From Clostridia bacterium (GTDB lineage Bacteria > Bacillota > Clostridia > Oscillospirales > QAMX01), in the NCBI GenBank assembly GCA_024404415.1, contig JAKSPX010000063.1, forward strand, positions 1 through 7,752: a stretch of 7,752 bases of DNA. Reading direction: 5' to 3'. The notes under the pieces were generated by a model, which did no database searches, had not been told where the DNA came from, and saw only the letters and a program-made list of their open reading frames with translations. The translations under genes were made by a program, and so were the position numbers. Below, piece by piece: positions 1-5,829 of the stretch (positions are counted from its first letter, which is position 1; each line of letters begins with the position of its first letter).

Positions 1-654
1 GCCGGGAATGGCGACGACGCGCCTTCCTCCCGCCGTGACCGAAAGCCACGGACGGGCGTGCGGCGTGGCGTAAAGCGAACGGAGGAAATACCAGGAGTCC
101 TTCCGCCCGGTGACCTTTTCCATCGCGCGGCCGATGGCGCGGGCATACTCCTCCTCGTTGTGCTGGCCGAAGGCCCAGGGAGAGGTCACGCCGGTCGCGT
201 CGATGCCGACGTTTTTGAGGATCTGAAGGGCATAGGCGATGTAGGGCGTGAGCGTTTCGGCTGACTGCTCATCGCACCAGTCGTCCTCGCGCACGTCGAG
301 CATGACTTCTTTTTCAATGTCCCAGACGTTATGGTGGGTGTTGATCTCGGGGCAGAAATCAAAGGTCTTCCCGAGACGCTGATCGGCGATTTTTATCCAG
401 CGGCGGACTTCCTCGTCCGGGATGCCGGGCATGGGCTTATCGATCCTTCCGACGCCGCCGGGCACCGGGATGATGCTGAATTTGCCGGCAATGCCGTATT
501 TTTCAGCCACGTCCGCAAAGCGTTCCAGGAATTCCACCGGAACGGTCTTGGGAAGGTCGCGGCCATCCTGCGTCTTGTGAGTCAGATTATGATGATAATA
601 TACCGAAACAAGCGGCGCGGGATCGTCGATAATGAGCGAAATAGGCGTTTTCAT
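1..654 (-). CDS. NodB/polysaccharide-deacetylase-like protein, N-terminal part (runs off the left edge)
   Basis: The frame is open from ATG at 654 down to position 1 with no stop, giving 218 residues of a longer protein. It begins MKTPISLIIDDPAP: a beta-strand followed by the Asp pair D10-D11, as in the metal-binding TFDDG motif of the NodB fold. Next comes GKFSIIPVPG (58-67), like the second barrel strand of this superfamily. A His pair in EINTHHNVWD (H107, H108) may play the metal-ligand role of the usual HxxxH motif. TGVTSPWAFG (154-163) resembles the third, Pro/Trp-containing motif. No signal peptide is visible, so a cytoplasmic enzyme is likely. The start is supported by AAAGGAG seven bases upstream (662-668) and a promoter at 689-717. 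The substrate cannot be told; deacetylation of a sugar or another amide/ester substrate is inferred from the fold only. The family call is moderately sure because the classic motifs are diverged and the C-terminus is missing. Confidence 0.72.
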   Translation of the reverse strand, partial: MKTPISLIIDDPAPLVSVYYHHNLTHKTQDGRDLPKTVPVEFLERFADVAEKYGIAGKFSIIPVPGGVGRIDKPMPGIPDEEVRRWIKIADQRLGKTFDFCPEINTHHNVWDIEKEVMLDVREDDWCDEQSAETLTPYIAYALQILKNVGIDATGVTSPWAFGQHNEEEYARAIGRAMEKVTGRKDSWYFLRSLYATPHARPWLSVTAGGRRVVAIPG

Positions 655-688
655 GGGGTTTCTCCTTTGTTTTCAAGTCGTTAAAGGT

Positions 689-717
689 ATTGTATCACGT
701 TTTCCCACCCGGGACAA
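689..717 (-). promoter_or_regulatory. Sigma-A-like promoter of the deacetylase-like gene
   Basis: On the minus strand a -35 box TTGTCC (717-712) and a -10 box TACAAT (694-689) are separated by exactly 17 bp. Transcription would begin near 682, about 28 bases before the ATG at 654 and just upstream of the AAAGGAG ribosome binding site. The -35 box lies 21 bp from the -35 box of the plus-strand promoter, so the two are divergent and could share a regulator. This is read from sequence only. Confidence 0.6.
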
Positions 718-738
718 GCAGGATATTTTCATTTGTCA

Positions 739-768
739 TTGACAGATACCCTGAAGTTGGGGTATGAT
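739..768 (+). promoter_or_regulatory. Near-consensus sigma-A promoter of the flavodoxin/methyltransferase/kinase operon
   Basis: TTGACA (739-744) and TATGAT (763-768) are separated by 18 bp, very close to the sigma-70/sigma-A consensus. The transcript would begin near 775 and carry a leader of about 170 bases, including the UroD-family remnant, before the flavodoxin start at 949. The strength of both boxes suggests either high basal expression or control by a bound regulator; the dyad in the spacer favours regulation. Confidence 0.7.
746..765 (+). promoter_or_regulatory. Candidate operator dyad in the promoter spacer
   Basis: ATACCC (746-751) and GGGTAT (760-765) form perfect inverted half-sites with an 8-base centre. 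They fill the -35/-10 spacer and overlap the first three bases of the -10 box. MerR-family activators bind dyads placed exactly here, usually in promoters with a long 19-20 bp spacer; the spacer here is 18 bp, so a repressor is also possible. A second small palindrome, TGTCA-T-TGACA (734-744), overlaps the -35 box. No regulator gene lies in the window. Confidence 0.45.
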
Positions 769-799
769 GATAAAAAGGGTTAAGGGAACAAAAGGATAG

Positions 800-925
800 G
801 ATCATCTTGCCATCATGCTGCAGGGCGGCTGCCGCTTTGCCCCGACCCACGGCGTTCAGGACAATTCCCCCGCCGAAAACGTCATCGCCATGTATCAGGC
901 GGCGCACGATTTCGGCCGCCATTGA
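800..925 (+). pseudogene. C-terminal remnant of a uroporphyrinogen-decarboxylase-family gene
   Basis: An open stretch bounded by an in-frame TAG at 797 and a TGA at 923-925 contains an ATG at 815 and encodes 36 residues. It includes GGCRFAPTHGVQDN, then SPAENVIAMYQAAHDFG. This matches the C-terminal end typical of the UroD/MtaA methyltransferase superfamily, where a GG(Y/F)xFxPxHNxQ motif is followed by PxEN and an (A)MYEAAxxxG helix. The other roughly 300 residues of such a protein are absent: the sequence directly upstream is promoter and leader. It therefore looks like what remains after a deletion between the start of the gene and its last exon-sized piece. Only a weak GGATAGG lies upstream, 14 bases from the ATG, so efficient translation is doubtful. 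The remnant sits in the leader of the flavodoxin operon, suggesting that the full gene was once its first member. The family call is from memory of the motif. Confidence 0.62.
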
Positions 926-948
926 TGCTATTGAAAGGAAAATTCACC

Positions 949-1419
949 ATGTCGTCACTTGTCGTTACCTATTCCCGCTCCGGCCTTTCCCGCGCCGCCG
1001 CGGAGAAGATCGCTTCCGCCCTTCACGCCGAAACGCTTGAGATCTCCGACGGGAAAGCCTACAAGGGCGCGTGGGGCTATTGCGTCGCCGCTGTGGTCGG
1101 ACTCAAAAAGAAGCTCCCGAAGCTCCTCCCCTACAAGACTTCTCTGCCGCTTGGCGATTATGAAAAGATCATCCTCGTCTCGCCCGTGTGGTGTGAAAAC
1201 GTGTCGCCCTTTATCCGCGCCTTCCTTTCGGAAAACAAGGACGCCATGAAAGGGCAGGTCATCCCGGTCATCACCCACATGTCCGGCATTTCTTATCTCG
1301 ACAAGGTCGAAGCCATGATGAAAGACACCGGAAAAGACTGCCCCCTCGCCCTGTCGCTCCAGACCAGAAACCACGATTGGGTGAAAGACACGGAAGAATT
1401 TCTGCAAAAGCTTTTGTGA
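949..1419 (+). CDS. Flavodoxin-fold protein
   Basis: This 156-residue protein has the alpha/beta order of the flavodoxin superfamily. It starts with strand one, SSLVVTYSRSG, followed by the FMN-phosphate-type loop YSRSGLS (8-14), a variant of the usual SxTGNT or YSRTGxT loop. The segment DYEKIILVSPVWCENVSPFIRAFL begins near residue 70 and is the classic yDxIilgsPvW...P(v)RxFL signature around the second FMN loop. The ATG at 949 is chosen over an in-frame TTG at 922 because AAAGGA (934-939) sits nine bases upstream of it and because the TTG overlaps the stop of the UroD-family remnant. The protein is soluble and probably binds FMN for electron transfer or NAD(P)H-quinone-type reduction; the partner is unknown. 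It is the first intact gene of the operon, ten bases ahead of the methyltransferase fusion. The family call is secure, the specific role is not. Confidence 0.85.
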   Translation: MSSLVVTYSRSGLSRAAAEKIASALHAETLEISDGKAYKGAWGYCVAAVVGLKKKLPKLLPYKTSLPLGDYEKIILVSPVWCENVSPFIRAFLSENKDAMKGQVIPVITHMSGISYLDKVEAMMKDTGKDCPLALSLQTRNHDWVKDTEEFLQKLL

Positions 1420-1429
1420 GGAAAGATAT

Positions 1430-2518
1430 ATGCTTGACCAAAAAGGGTTTGACCTCTGGGCGGACGGCTACGACGCCTCCGTCGGCCTCTCCGACGAGGA
1501 AGGCACCTATCCCTTCGCCGGGTACCGTGCGGTATTGAACGCCGTTTATAAAGCTATCATGGAAAAGCCGGGCGCACGGATCCTGGACGTCGGCTTCGGG
1601 ACGGGGGTCTTGACCTCCCGCCTCTATGAAAACGGCTTTGAGATCTGGGGGCAGGATTTTTCAGGCGAAATGCTCTCCATCGCCCGCGAAAAAATGCCTC
1701 TGGCGCACCTTTATCAGGGCGACTTTTCCCAAGGACTCGCGCCGGAGATCCTTGAAAATAACTACGACTTCATCGTCGCCACCTATTCGCTCCACCACCT
1801 GACCAACGGGGAAAAGATTCCTTTCATCCGCACGCTCCTCTCGCTACTTGTCCCCGGCGGCAAGCTTCTCATCGGCGACGTGGCGTTTGCCTCTGAAGCC
1901 GCTCTTGATACCTGCCACAAAGCCGCAGGCGACGAATGGGACGATGAGGAATACTATTTCACATACGATTCCTTCAAAAAGGAATTCCCCGCCGCGCAGT
2001 TTGAAAGCTTTTCTCATTGCGCGGGCCTTCTGACTCTCACCGCCTTCCGCCCCATGCTTCGCCGGAAGCAGCAGCTCACGCACGAAGAATGCCTTGAGGT
2101 TCTCAAAAGCGAGCCGCGCGGCGTGCTTTCGGTCCTCGGCGACGGAGGGTACCCCTACGGGATGCCGATGAACTTCTGGTATGATGAAGAAAGCGGCCAT
2201 ATCTATTTCCACGGCGGCAAATCCGGCCACAAGATCGACGCCATCGAAAATTGCGACAAGGCTTCCTTCTGCGTTTACGACGAGGGCTACCGCCGCGAGG
2301 GCGAATGGGCGCTCAACATCAAAAGCGTCATCGTCTTCGGCCGCATCCGCCCCGTCACAGACTACGACCGCGCCATGGAGGTCAGCCGCCTTTTAAGCTA
2401 CAAATTCATCTCCGACAGCGCCTATATCGAGCGCGAGATCAAAAACTACGGTTCCGGCACGCTCTGCCTTGAGCTGATTCCGGAATACATGACCGGCAAG
2501 CTGGTCAACGAATCGTAA
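1430..2518 (+). CDS. Fusion of a class I SAM-dependent methyltransferase with a Nim/pyridoxamine-5'-phosphate-oxidase-like domain
   Basis: The 362 residues make two domains in one frame. Residues 1-203 are a class I methyltransferase: glycine-rich SAM loop ILDVGFGTGV (51-60), an acidic residue after strand two (D76 in WGQDFS), DFIVATYSLHHL (113-124) as the motif IV/post-I region, and LVPGGKLLIGD (140-150). Residues from about 206 form an FMN-binding split barrel of the NimA/pyridoxamine-oxidase-like group: FRPMLRRKQQLTHEE, GYPYGMPMNF (240-249), YFHGGKSGHKIDAI (259-272) and WALNIKSVIVFGRI (293-306). The junction lies near 2039-2054. M209 may mark an old separate start, since stand-alone Nim-like proteins of Clostridia begin with nearly the same FRPM-RRK sequence. 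The methyltransferase part ends LLTLTA, close to where free relatives end. Nim proteins reduce nitroimidazoles or bind flavin or haem; the methyl acceptor is unknown. A GAGGAAAG ribosome binding site precedes the ATG. The domain calls are firm, the joint function is inferred. Confidence 0.86.
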   Translation: MLDQKGFDLWADGYDASVGLSDEEGTYPFAGYRAVLNAVYKAIMEKPGARILDVGFGTGVLTSRLYENGFEIWGQDFSGEMLSIAREKMPLAHLYQGDFSQGLAPEILENNYDFIVATYSLHHLTNGEKIPFIRTLLSLLVPGGKLLIGDVAFASEAALDTCHKAAGDEWDDEEYYFTYDSFKKEFPAAQFESFSHCAGLLTLTAFRPMLRRKQQLTHEECLEVLKSEPRGVLSVLGDGGYPYGMPMNFWYDEESGHIYFHGGKSGHKIDAIENCDKASFCVYDEGYRREGEWALNIKSVIVFGRIRPVTDYDRAMEVSRLLSYKFISDSAYIEREIKNYGSGTLCLELIPEYMTGKLVNES

Positions 2519-2537
2519 AAGCACAGAAAGGCAGCCC

Positions 2538-3470
2538 ATGAACTGTATCACTCTGACCCTCAACCCCGCCTTTGACGTCCACTGCGCGGGCGAAAGCTTC
2601 CTTGCGGAGCATGAAAACTTCGCCGACATCCTCTCGGAGGAGGCGGGCGGCAAGGGCATCAACCTCGCTCGCGCGCTCATCGCCGGAGGCACACCCGGGA
2701 AGGCGCTCGCCGTCCTGGGAGACGAAAATGCCGACGCCTTCCTCTCCCTTCTGAAAGCCGACGCACTCGACCTCCTGACCCTCCGTGTTCCCGGCCGCAT
2801 CCGTGAAAACATCACCCTGCACGTAAAAGACCATAAGGAGACCCGCCTTTCCTTCCGCGGTTTTGACGCGCCCATTGGCTTACTTGAACGCGTTACGGCA
2901 CTTCTGGATGCCGAGCTGGAAAAAGGCGACGTTCTGACCTTCACCGGGAGCGCCACGCCGGGTCTTGAAAAGGGCGAATTGAAGGCGTTTTTAACGCATT
3001 TCCGTGAAAAAGGCGTGAAGATCGTGATCGATTCCCGTTCCTTTGACCTTTCCGACCTTCTCATCCTCCGTCCATGGCTCATCAAGCCCAACGAGGAGGA
3101 GGCCGCCGCCCTCTTCGGGAAGCCGGTCACCTCGTTTGAGGACGTAAAGGACGCGGCGCGCACTCTCTCCGAAAAAGGCATTGAGAACGTCATGGTCACC
3201 CTCGGTCCGCGAGGCATTCTACTCGCCTCTCACGGTACGCTTCTTTCGGCGGTACCGCCCGCCATCACGCCGCTTTCCACCATCGGCGCGGGCGACAGCA
3301 CCATCGCGGGCTTCATCACGGGGCATATTCTGGGCGAAACGCTTCCCTCCGCCCTTGCCCGTGCAGCCGCGACCGGGAGCGCCGCCTGCCTCACGCCGGG
3401 TTCCCGTCCACCTAAAAAAGACGACAACGAAAGACTCCTTCCGCTCACAAAGATCAAAGAGTATAAATAA
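2538..3470 (+). CDS. PfkB-family sugar-phosphate kinase (1-phosphofructokinase / tagatose-6-phosphate kinase type)
   Basis: The 310-residue length is normal for the LacC/FruK branch of the PfkB (ribokinase-like) superfamily. The N-terminus CITLTLNPAFDVH matches the TxTLNPAxD start of phosphofructokinases of this branch. AGGKGINLARAL (36-47) is PfkB signature 1, KPNEEEA (183-189) the substrate-lid neighbour motif, and STIGAGDSTIAGF (247-259) is signature 2, with D253 as catalytic base in GAGD. These kinases phosphorylate fructose-1-phosphate or tagatose-6-phosphate with ATP to the bisphosphate, feeding glycolysis; which substrate is used here cannot be seen. No PTS transporter or DeoR regulator gene accompanies it, unlike a normal fruRKA operon. 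It follows the fusion gene by 19 bases with a modest GAAAGG ribosome binding site six bases upstream, and the operon ends at the hairpin just after the stop. Confidence 0.87.
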   Translation: MNCITLTLNPAFDVHCAGESFLAEHENFADILSEEAGGKGINLARALIAGGTPGKALAVLGDENADAFLSLLKADALDLLTLRVPGRIRENITLHVKDHKETRLSFRGFDAPIGLLERVTALLDAELEKGDVLTFTGSATPGLEKGELKAFLTHFREKGVKIVIDSRSFDLSDLLILRPWLIKPNEEEAAALFGKPVTSFEDVKDAARTLSEKGIENVMVTLGPRGILLASHGTLLSAVPPAITPLSTIGAGDSTIAGFITGHILGETLPSALARAAATGSAACLTPGSRPPKKDDNERLLPLTKIKEYK

Positions 3471-3475
3471 AAGAC

Positions 3476-3503
3476 AAAGCCGCCCTTACGGGCGGCTTTT
3501 GTT
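3476..3503. terminator. Bidirectional rho-independent terminator between convergent operons
   Basis: GCCGCCC (3479-3485), loop TTAC (3486-3489) and GGGCGGC (3490-3496) form a perfect seven-bp GC stem. AAA (3476-3478) and TTT (3497-3499) extend it to ten bp. The plus strand continues TTTTGTT, ending the kinase operon. The minus strand reads a T-rich tail as well, ending the GH9 gene, whose stop is at 3514. One hairpin therefore serves both operons. Confidence 0.92.
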
Positions 3504-3513
3504 ATGGATATAA

Positions 3514-5802
3514 TCAGAGTGCGTTTCTCGCGGCGAGATAGCCCCAGTTATAGGCGTTCGGGCCGATGGATTCCTGAACGGTATACTCGTTTTCGCAGGG
3601 ATAACGGTAAATATCCAGATAGCTTTCGGCTCCCGGCCAGGAGTAAGCGCCCGGATAGAGTCTGCCGTCGCGCAGGGCGAAGAGCAGTTCGCCGTTGGTG
3701 TTGTTCCAGTCGTGCGGCCCGAAAATGGTGATGCCGTCCGGCGCATCCTGCCCGGTGAGGCGGCTGTCATGGTGCAGGATATTCACCGGGCCCTTGATGC
3801 CGACGCCGGTGGTATAGCACATATTGGTCGGGTTGGCGCCCGCGGCAAACTGCGCCGCGTCGATCGCCGAAGCGAGGTAGCGGGGATCGCCCGTGAGATA
3901 ATGGGCGCGCATCAGTTCCACGTTGTGGGGAATGGTATAGAAGCTCGCGTAGGGGCCGGTGCGGGTGGATTCCGGGTCGGGCGTGGTGAGGCGGAAGGGC
4001 GTCTTGGAGGCAAAGCTGACCGAACGCTCCGCCGCGTCCACAATGGTCTTCACACAAGCCTGTTTGACCGCCGGGTCGCCGACGCCTGCCGGGAGCGTGG
4101 CGTAGACGAAAGCGGCTTCGTAGCTCTTCGGGTCACGAAGGGCGCGGTAGATCTCGTCGCAGTCCTTTCTGCCGGTCAGGCGGAAAAGGTCGACGGCGGC
4201 AAGCTCTCTCTGCCTGATAGCGCCCGCCTTGGCGCGCCTTGTCCAGGAATGGCCTTCCGAGGCGAGCTTTTCGGCATATTCTTTTTCCGCCCAGTCAAAG
4301 GCTCTCACGGCGCTCTCCTCATAAACGTCGGCCAGATTTCGGTCGGAACGGCGGAGAGCGTAGGCAGCACGGGCGGCGGCCGCCGTGTAATAATAGGCGG
4401 ACCAGAAGTCCGGCGCGTAAGCATAGGAGGTCCAGGAATCCTGCCAGCCGCACTGGCCGAGGATGGGATGCTCCACCTGCTCCACACCGCCGCGAATGCC
4501 GCCCTCGGGCGTCTGCATCCGGCGGTAATGGTCGATGTTATAAAGGCCTTCATTGAGGATATCCGGGAGACCGTTGCCGCTTTCGGGAATGGAGAGCTTG
4601 AGCGCATCAAAGAAATCCGGGAACATGAGGTAAAGTTCTTCGCCCATGAGGGTCGCGTGGAGGTGCTGGATGCGGCGATCCCAGTCGCAGGCGTCGAAAT
4701 AACCGCCCCAGGCGTTCTTCACTTCGACGGTGGTGGCTTTGCGGACAAGATTGCCGAAGTTATTATGGTCGGTTCCGTAACAGTTGAGACCGTTGCCGCT
4801 TTCAAAGAGCGAACAATCGCTGTGGTAGATCTTTTTGCCGTCGTTCGGGTGATAACAGCGCGGACGCTCGAAGCGGGAATAGGGTTTGCCGGTCACGATG
4901 CCGCTGCGCTGGCAGTAAAGGCCGTTCATGCTGGCTTTGAAACCGCGGAGCCAGGTGTTTTCCTCCCCGATGGAGAAGGGGAAGGAGCAGCCGATCCCCG
5001 GCACCGAAAGGCGATAAGTGCCGCACTTTTGGAATGCCGAGAAATCCAGCTCGTAAACGGCGCTACCGACGGTGATCGCCGAATTATTGACCGGGACGGG
5101 CAGACCGTCGCTTGCAAGCCGGACCTTGCCTTCAAAGACGCAATGATTCTCTTCGTCGATCACTTCAAAGGTCTTGACGCCGGTATAGAGGATGCCGCCG
5201 CCGAGCCCCATCCATTGGGAAAGATACCCGCGTTTAGCCGGGTCATCCGGGCGGAAGCCGACCTGCGTGACGTGCACCGCCTCGGAGCGCATGGTGCGCG
5301 GGTCAAAGCGGAAGGAATATTCGTTTTTATCCAGCATGCCTTCCGGGAAGGTGAGTGTATAGTCCTCTCCCGGCACCAGATCATCCTCAAAGAGCAGATA
5401 AACCATGTGCTCTAAGGTCATCTCGCAGGGGCCGTCGGCAAAATTGTTCTGCTTGGTCTTGCGGAAGACCTTCGCCGGATTCTTTCCGTTCAGAAGGTAG
5501 GAATCCGCCGCGTCCGCAAGATGAATATCCAGCTTATCGCCGCAGACCTTTTCAAGCGGGTAGCGTTTGTCGCCGAAGCGCGGGTCAGGCACCTTGATGC
5601 CGATGCGCTTGCCGTCCTTCATGATCCAGACAAGATAGGGATTATTTTTGTCGTTTTCGAGCGTCTCCCCTTCGCGCGGCGCGTAGGGTTCCTGAACGCC
5701 GCCTTCGATCCATCCCTCATGAATTTCCAGGGAAAGGATCGAGGACGCCACAGCCGTGACGTGCACAAGCTCCGGCTTCGGAGAAGAATGTGAAATATGC
5801 AT
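3514..5802 (-). CDS. Glycoside hydrolase family 9-type enzyme, no signal peptide
   Basis: The 762 residues show an N-terminal region of uncertain fold (about 1-170), a CelD-N-like Ig domain (about 177-280, beginning VHVTQVGFRPDDPAKRGYLS), and a GH9 (alpha/alpha)6 catalytic domain. GGYFDACDWDRR (366-377) corresponds to the GG(W/Y)xDAGDxxK motif carrying the two catalytic-base aspartates (D370, D373). NPTNMCYTTGVG (657-668) and HHDSR (677-681) match the NPxxxSYVTGxG and HHR region. ENEYTVQES (737-745) plausibly holds the acid Glu (E739), as in the family's NEVTINW. GH9 enzymes cleave beta-1,4-glucans; some act as exo-glucosidases or glucosaminidases. No secretion signal exists, so the protein probably acts in the cytoplasm on imported oligosaccharides, like its GH4 neighbour 27 bases upstream. 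AGAGG eight bases before the ATG fixes the start. The fold is quite sure. The substrate is unknown because the binding-site motifs deviate from classical endoglucanases. Confidence 0.85.
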   Translation of the reverse strand: MHISHSSPKPELVHVTAVASSILSLEIHEGWIEGGVQEPYAPREGETLENDKNNPYLVWIMKDGKRIGIKVPDPRFGDKRYPLEKVCGDKLDIHLADAADSYLLNGKNPAKVFRKTKQNNFADGPCEMTLEHMVYLLFEDDLVPGEDYTLTFPEGMLDKNEYSFRFDPRTMRSEAVHVTQVGFRPDDPAKRGYLSQWMGLGGGILYTGVKTFEVIDEENHCVFEGKVRLASDGLPVPVNNSAITVGSAVYELDFSAFQKCGTYRLSVPGIGCSFPFSIGEENTWLRGFKASMNGLYCQRSGIVTGKPYSRFERPRCYHPNDGKKIYHSDCSLFESGNGLNCYGTDHNNFGNLVRKATTVEVKNAWGGYFDACDWDRRIQHLHATLMGEELYLMFPDFFDALKLSIPESGNGLPDILNEGLYNIDHYRRMQTPEGGIRGGVEQVEHPILGQCGWQDSWTSYAYAPDFWSAYYYTAAAARAAYALRRSDRNLADVYEESAVRAFDWAEKEYAEKLASEGHSWTRRAKAGAIRQRELAAVDLFRLTGRKDCDEIYRALRDPKSYEAAFVYATLPAGVGDPAVKQACVKTIVDAAERSVSFASKTPFRLTTPDPESTRTGPYASFYTIPHNVELMRAHYLTGDPRYLASAIDAAQFAAGANPTNMCYTTGVGIKGPVNILHHDSRLTGQDAPDGITIFGPHDWNNTNGELLFALRDGRLYPGAYSWPGAESYLDIYRYPCENEYTVQESIGPNAYNWGYLAARNAL

Positions 5803-5829
5803 ATCAGATACCTCTCATCTCAGCGGTTT

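Noticed and set aside
331..684. Plus-strand frame overlapping the deacetylase-like gene
   Set aside because: It is antisense to the better-supported minus-strand gene, which has a promoter, a ribosome binding site and a fold signature, and it crosses that gene's promoter.
922..948. Upstream TTG start extending the flavodoxin-like protein by nine residues
   Set aside because: The AAAGGA at 934-939 fits the ATG at 949, no ribosome binding site serves the TTG, and homologues start at the first beta-strand.
655..948. Possible riboswitch or small RNA in the leader upstream of the flavodoxin gene
   Set aside because: No conserved riboswitch core or strong terminator/antiterminator pair is visible; the leader is explained by a promoter, an operator dyad and the UroD-family remnant.
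2393..3217. Minus-strand frame of 274 codons opposite the kinase gene
   Set aside because: Ser/Arg-rich mirror frame of a well-supported PfkB kinase; no motif and no start signal.
4567..4803. Direct repeat of 18 bases (4567-4584 and 4786-4803)
   Set aside because: Both copies encode the short peptide ESGNGL inside the GH9 protein in the same frame; a shared loop motif with similar codons explains it, with no sign of a mobile or regulatory repeat.
3712..5415. Open frame of 567 codons on the plus strand opposite the GH9 gene
   Set aside because: It lies wholly antisense to a gene with clear GH9 motifs, its translation matches no family I know, and it has no good ribosome binding site. GC-rich third positions on the coding strand create such mirror frames.
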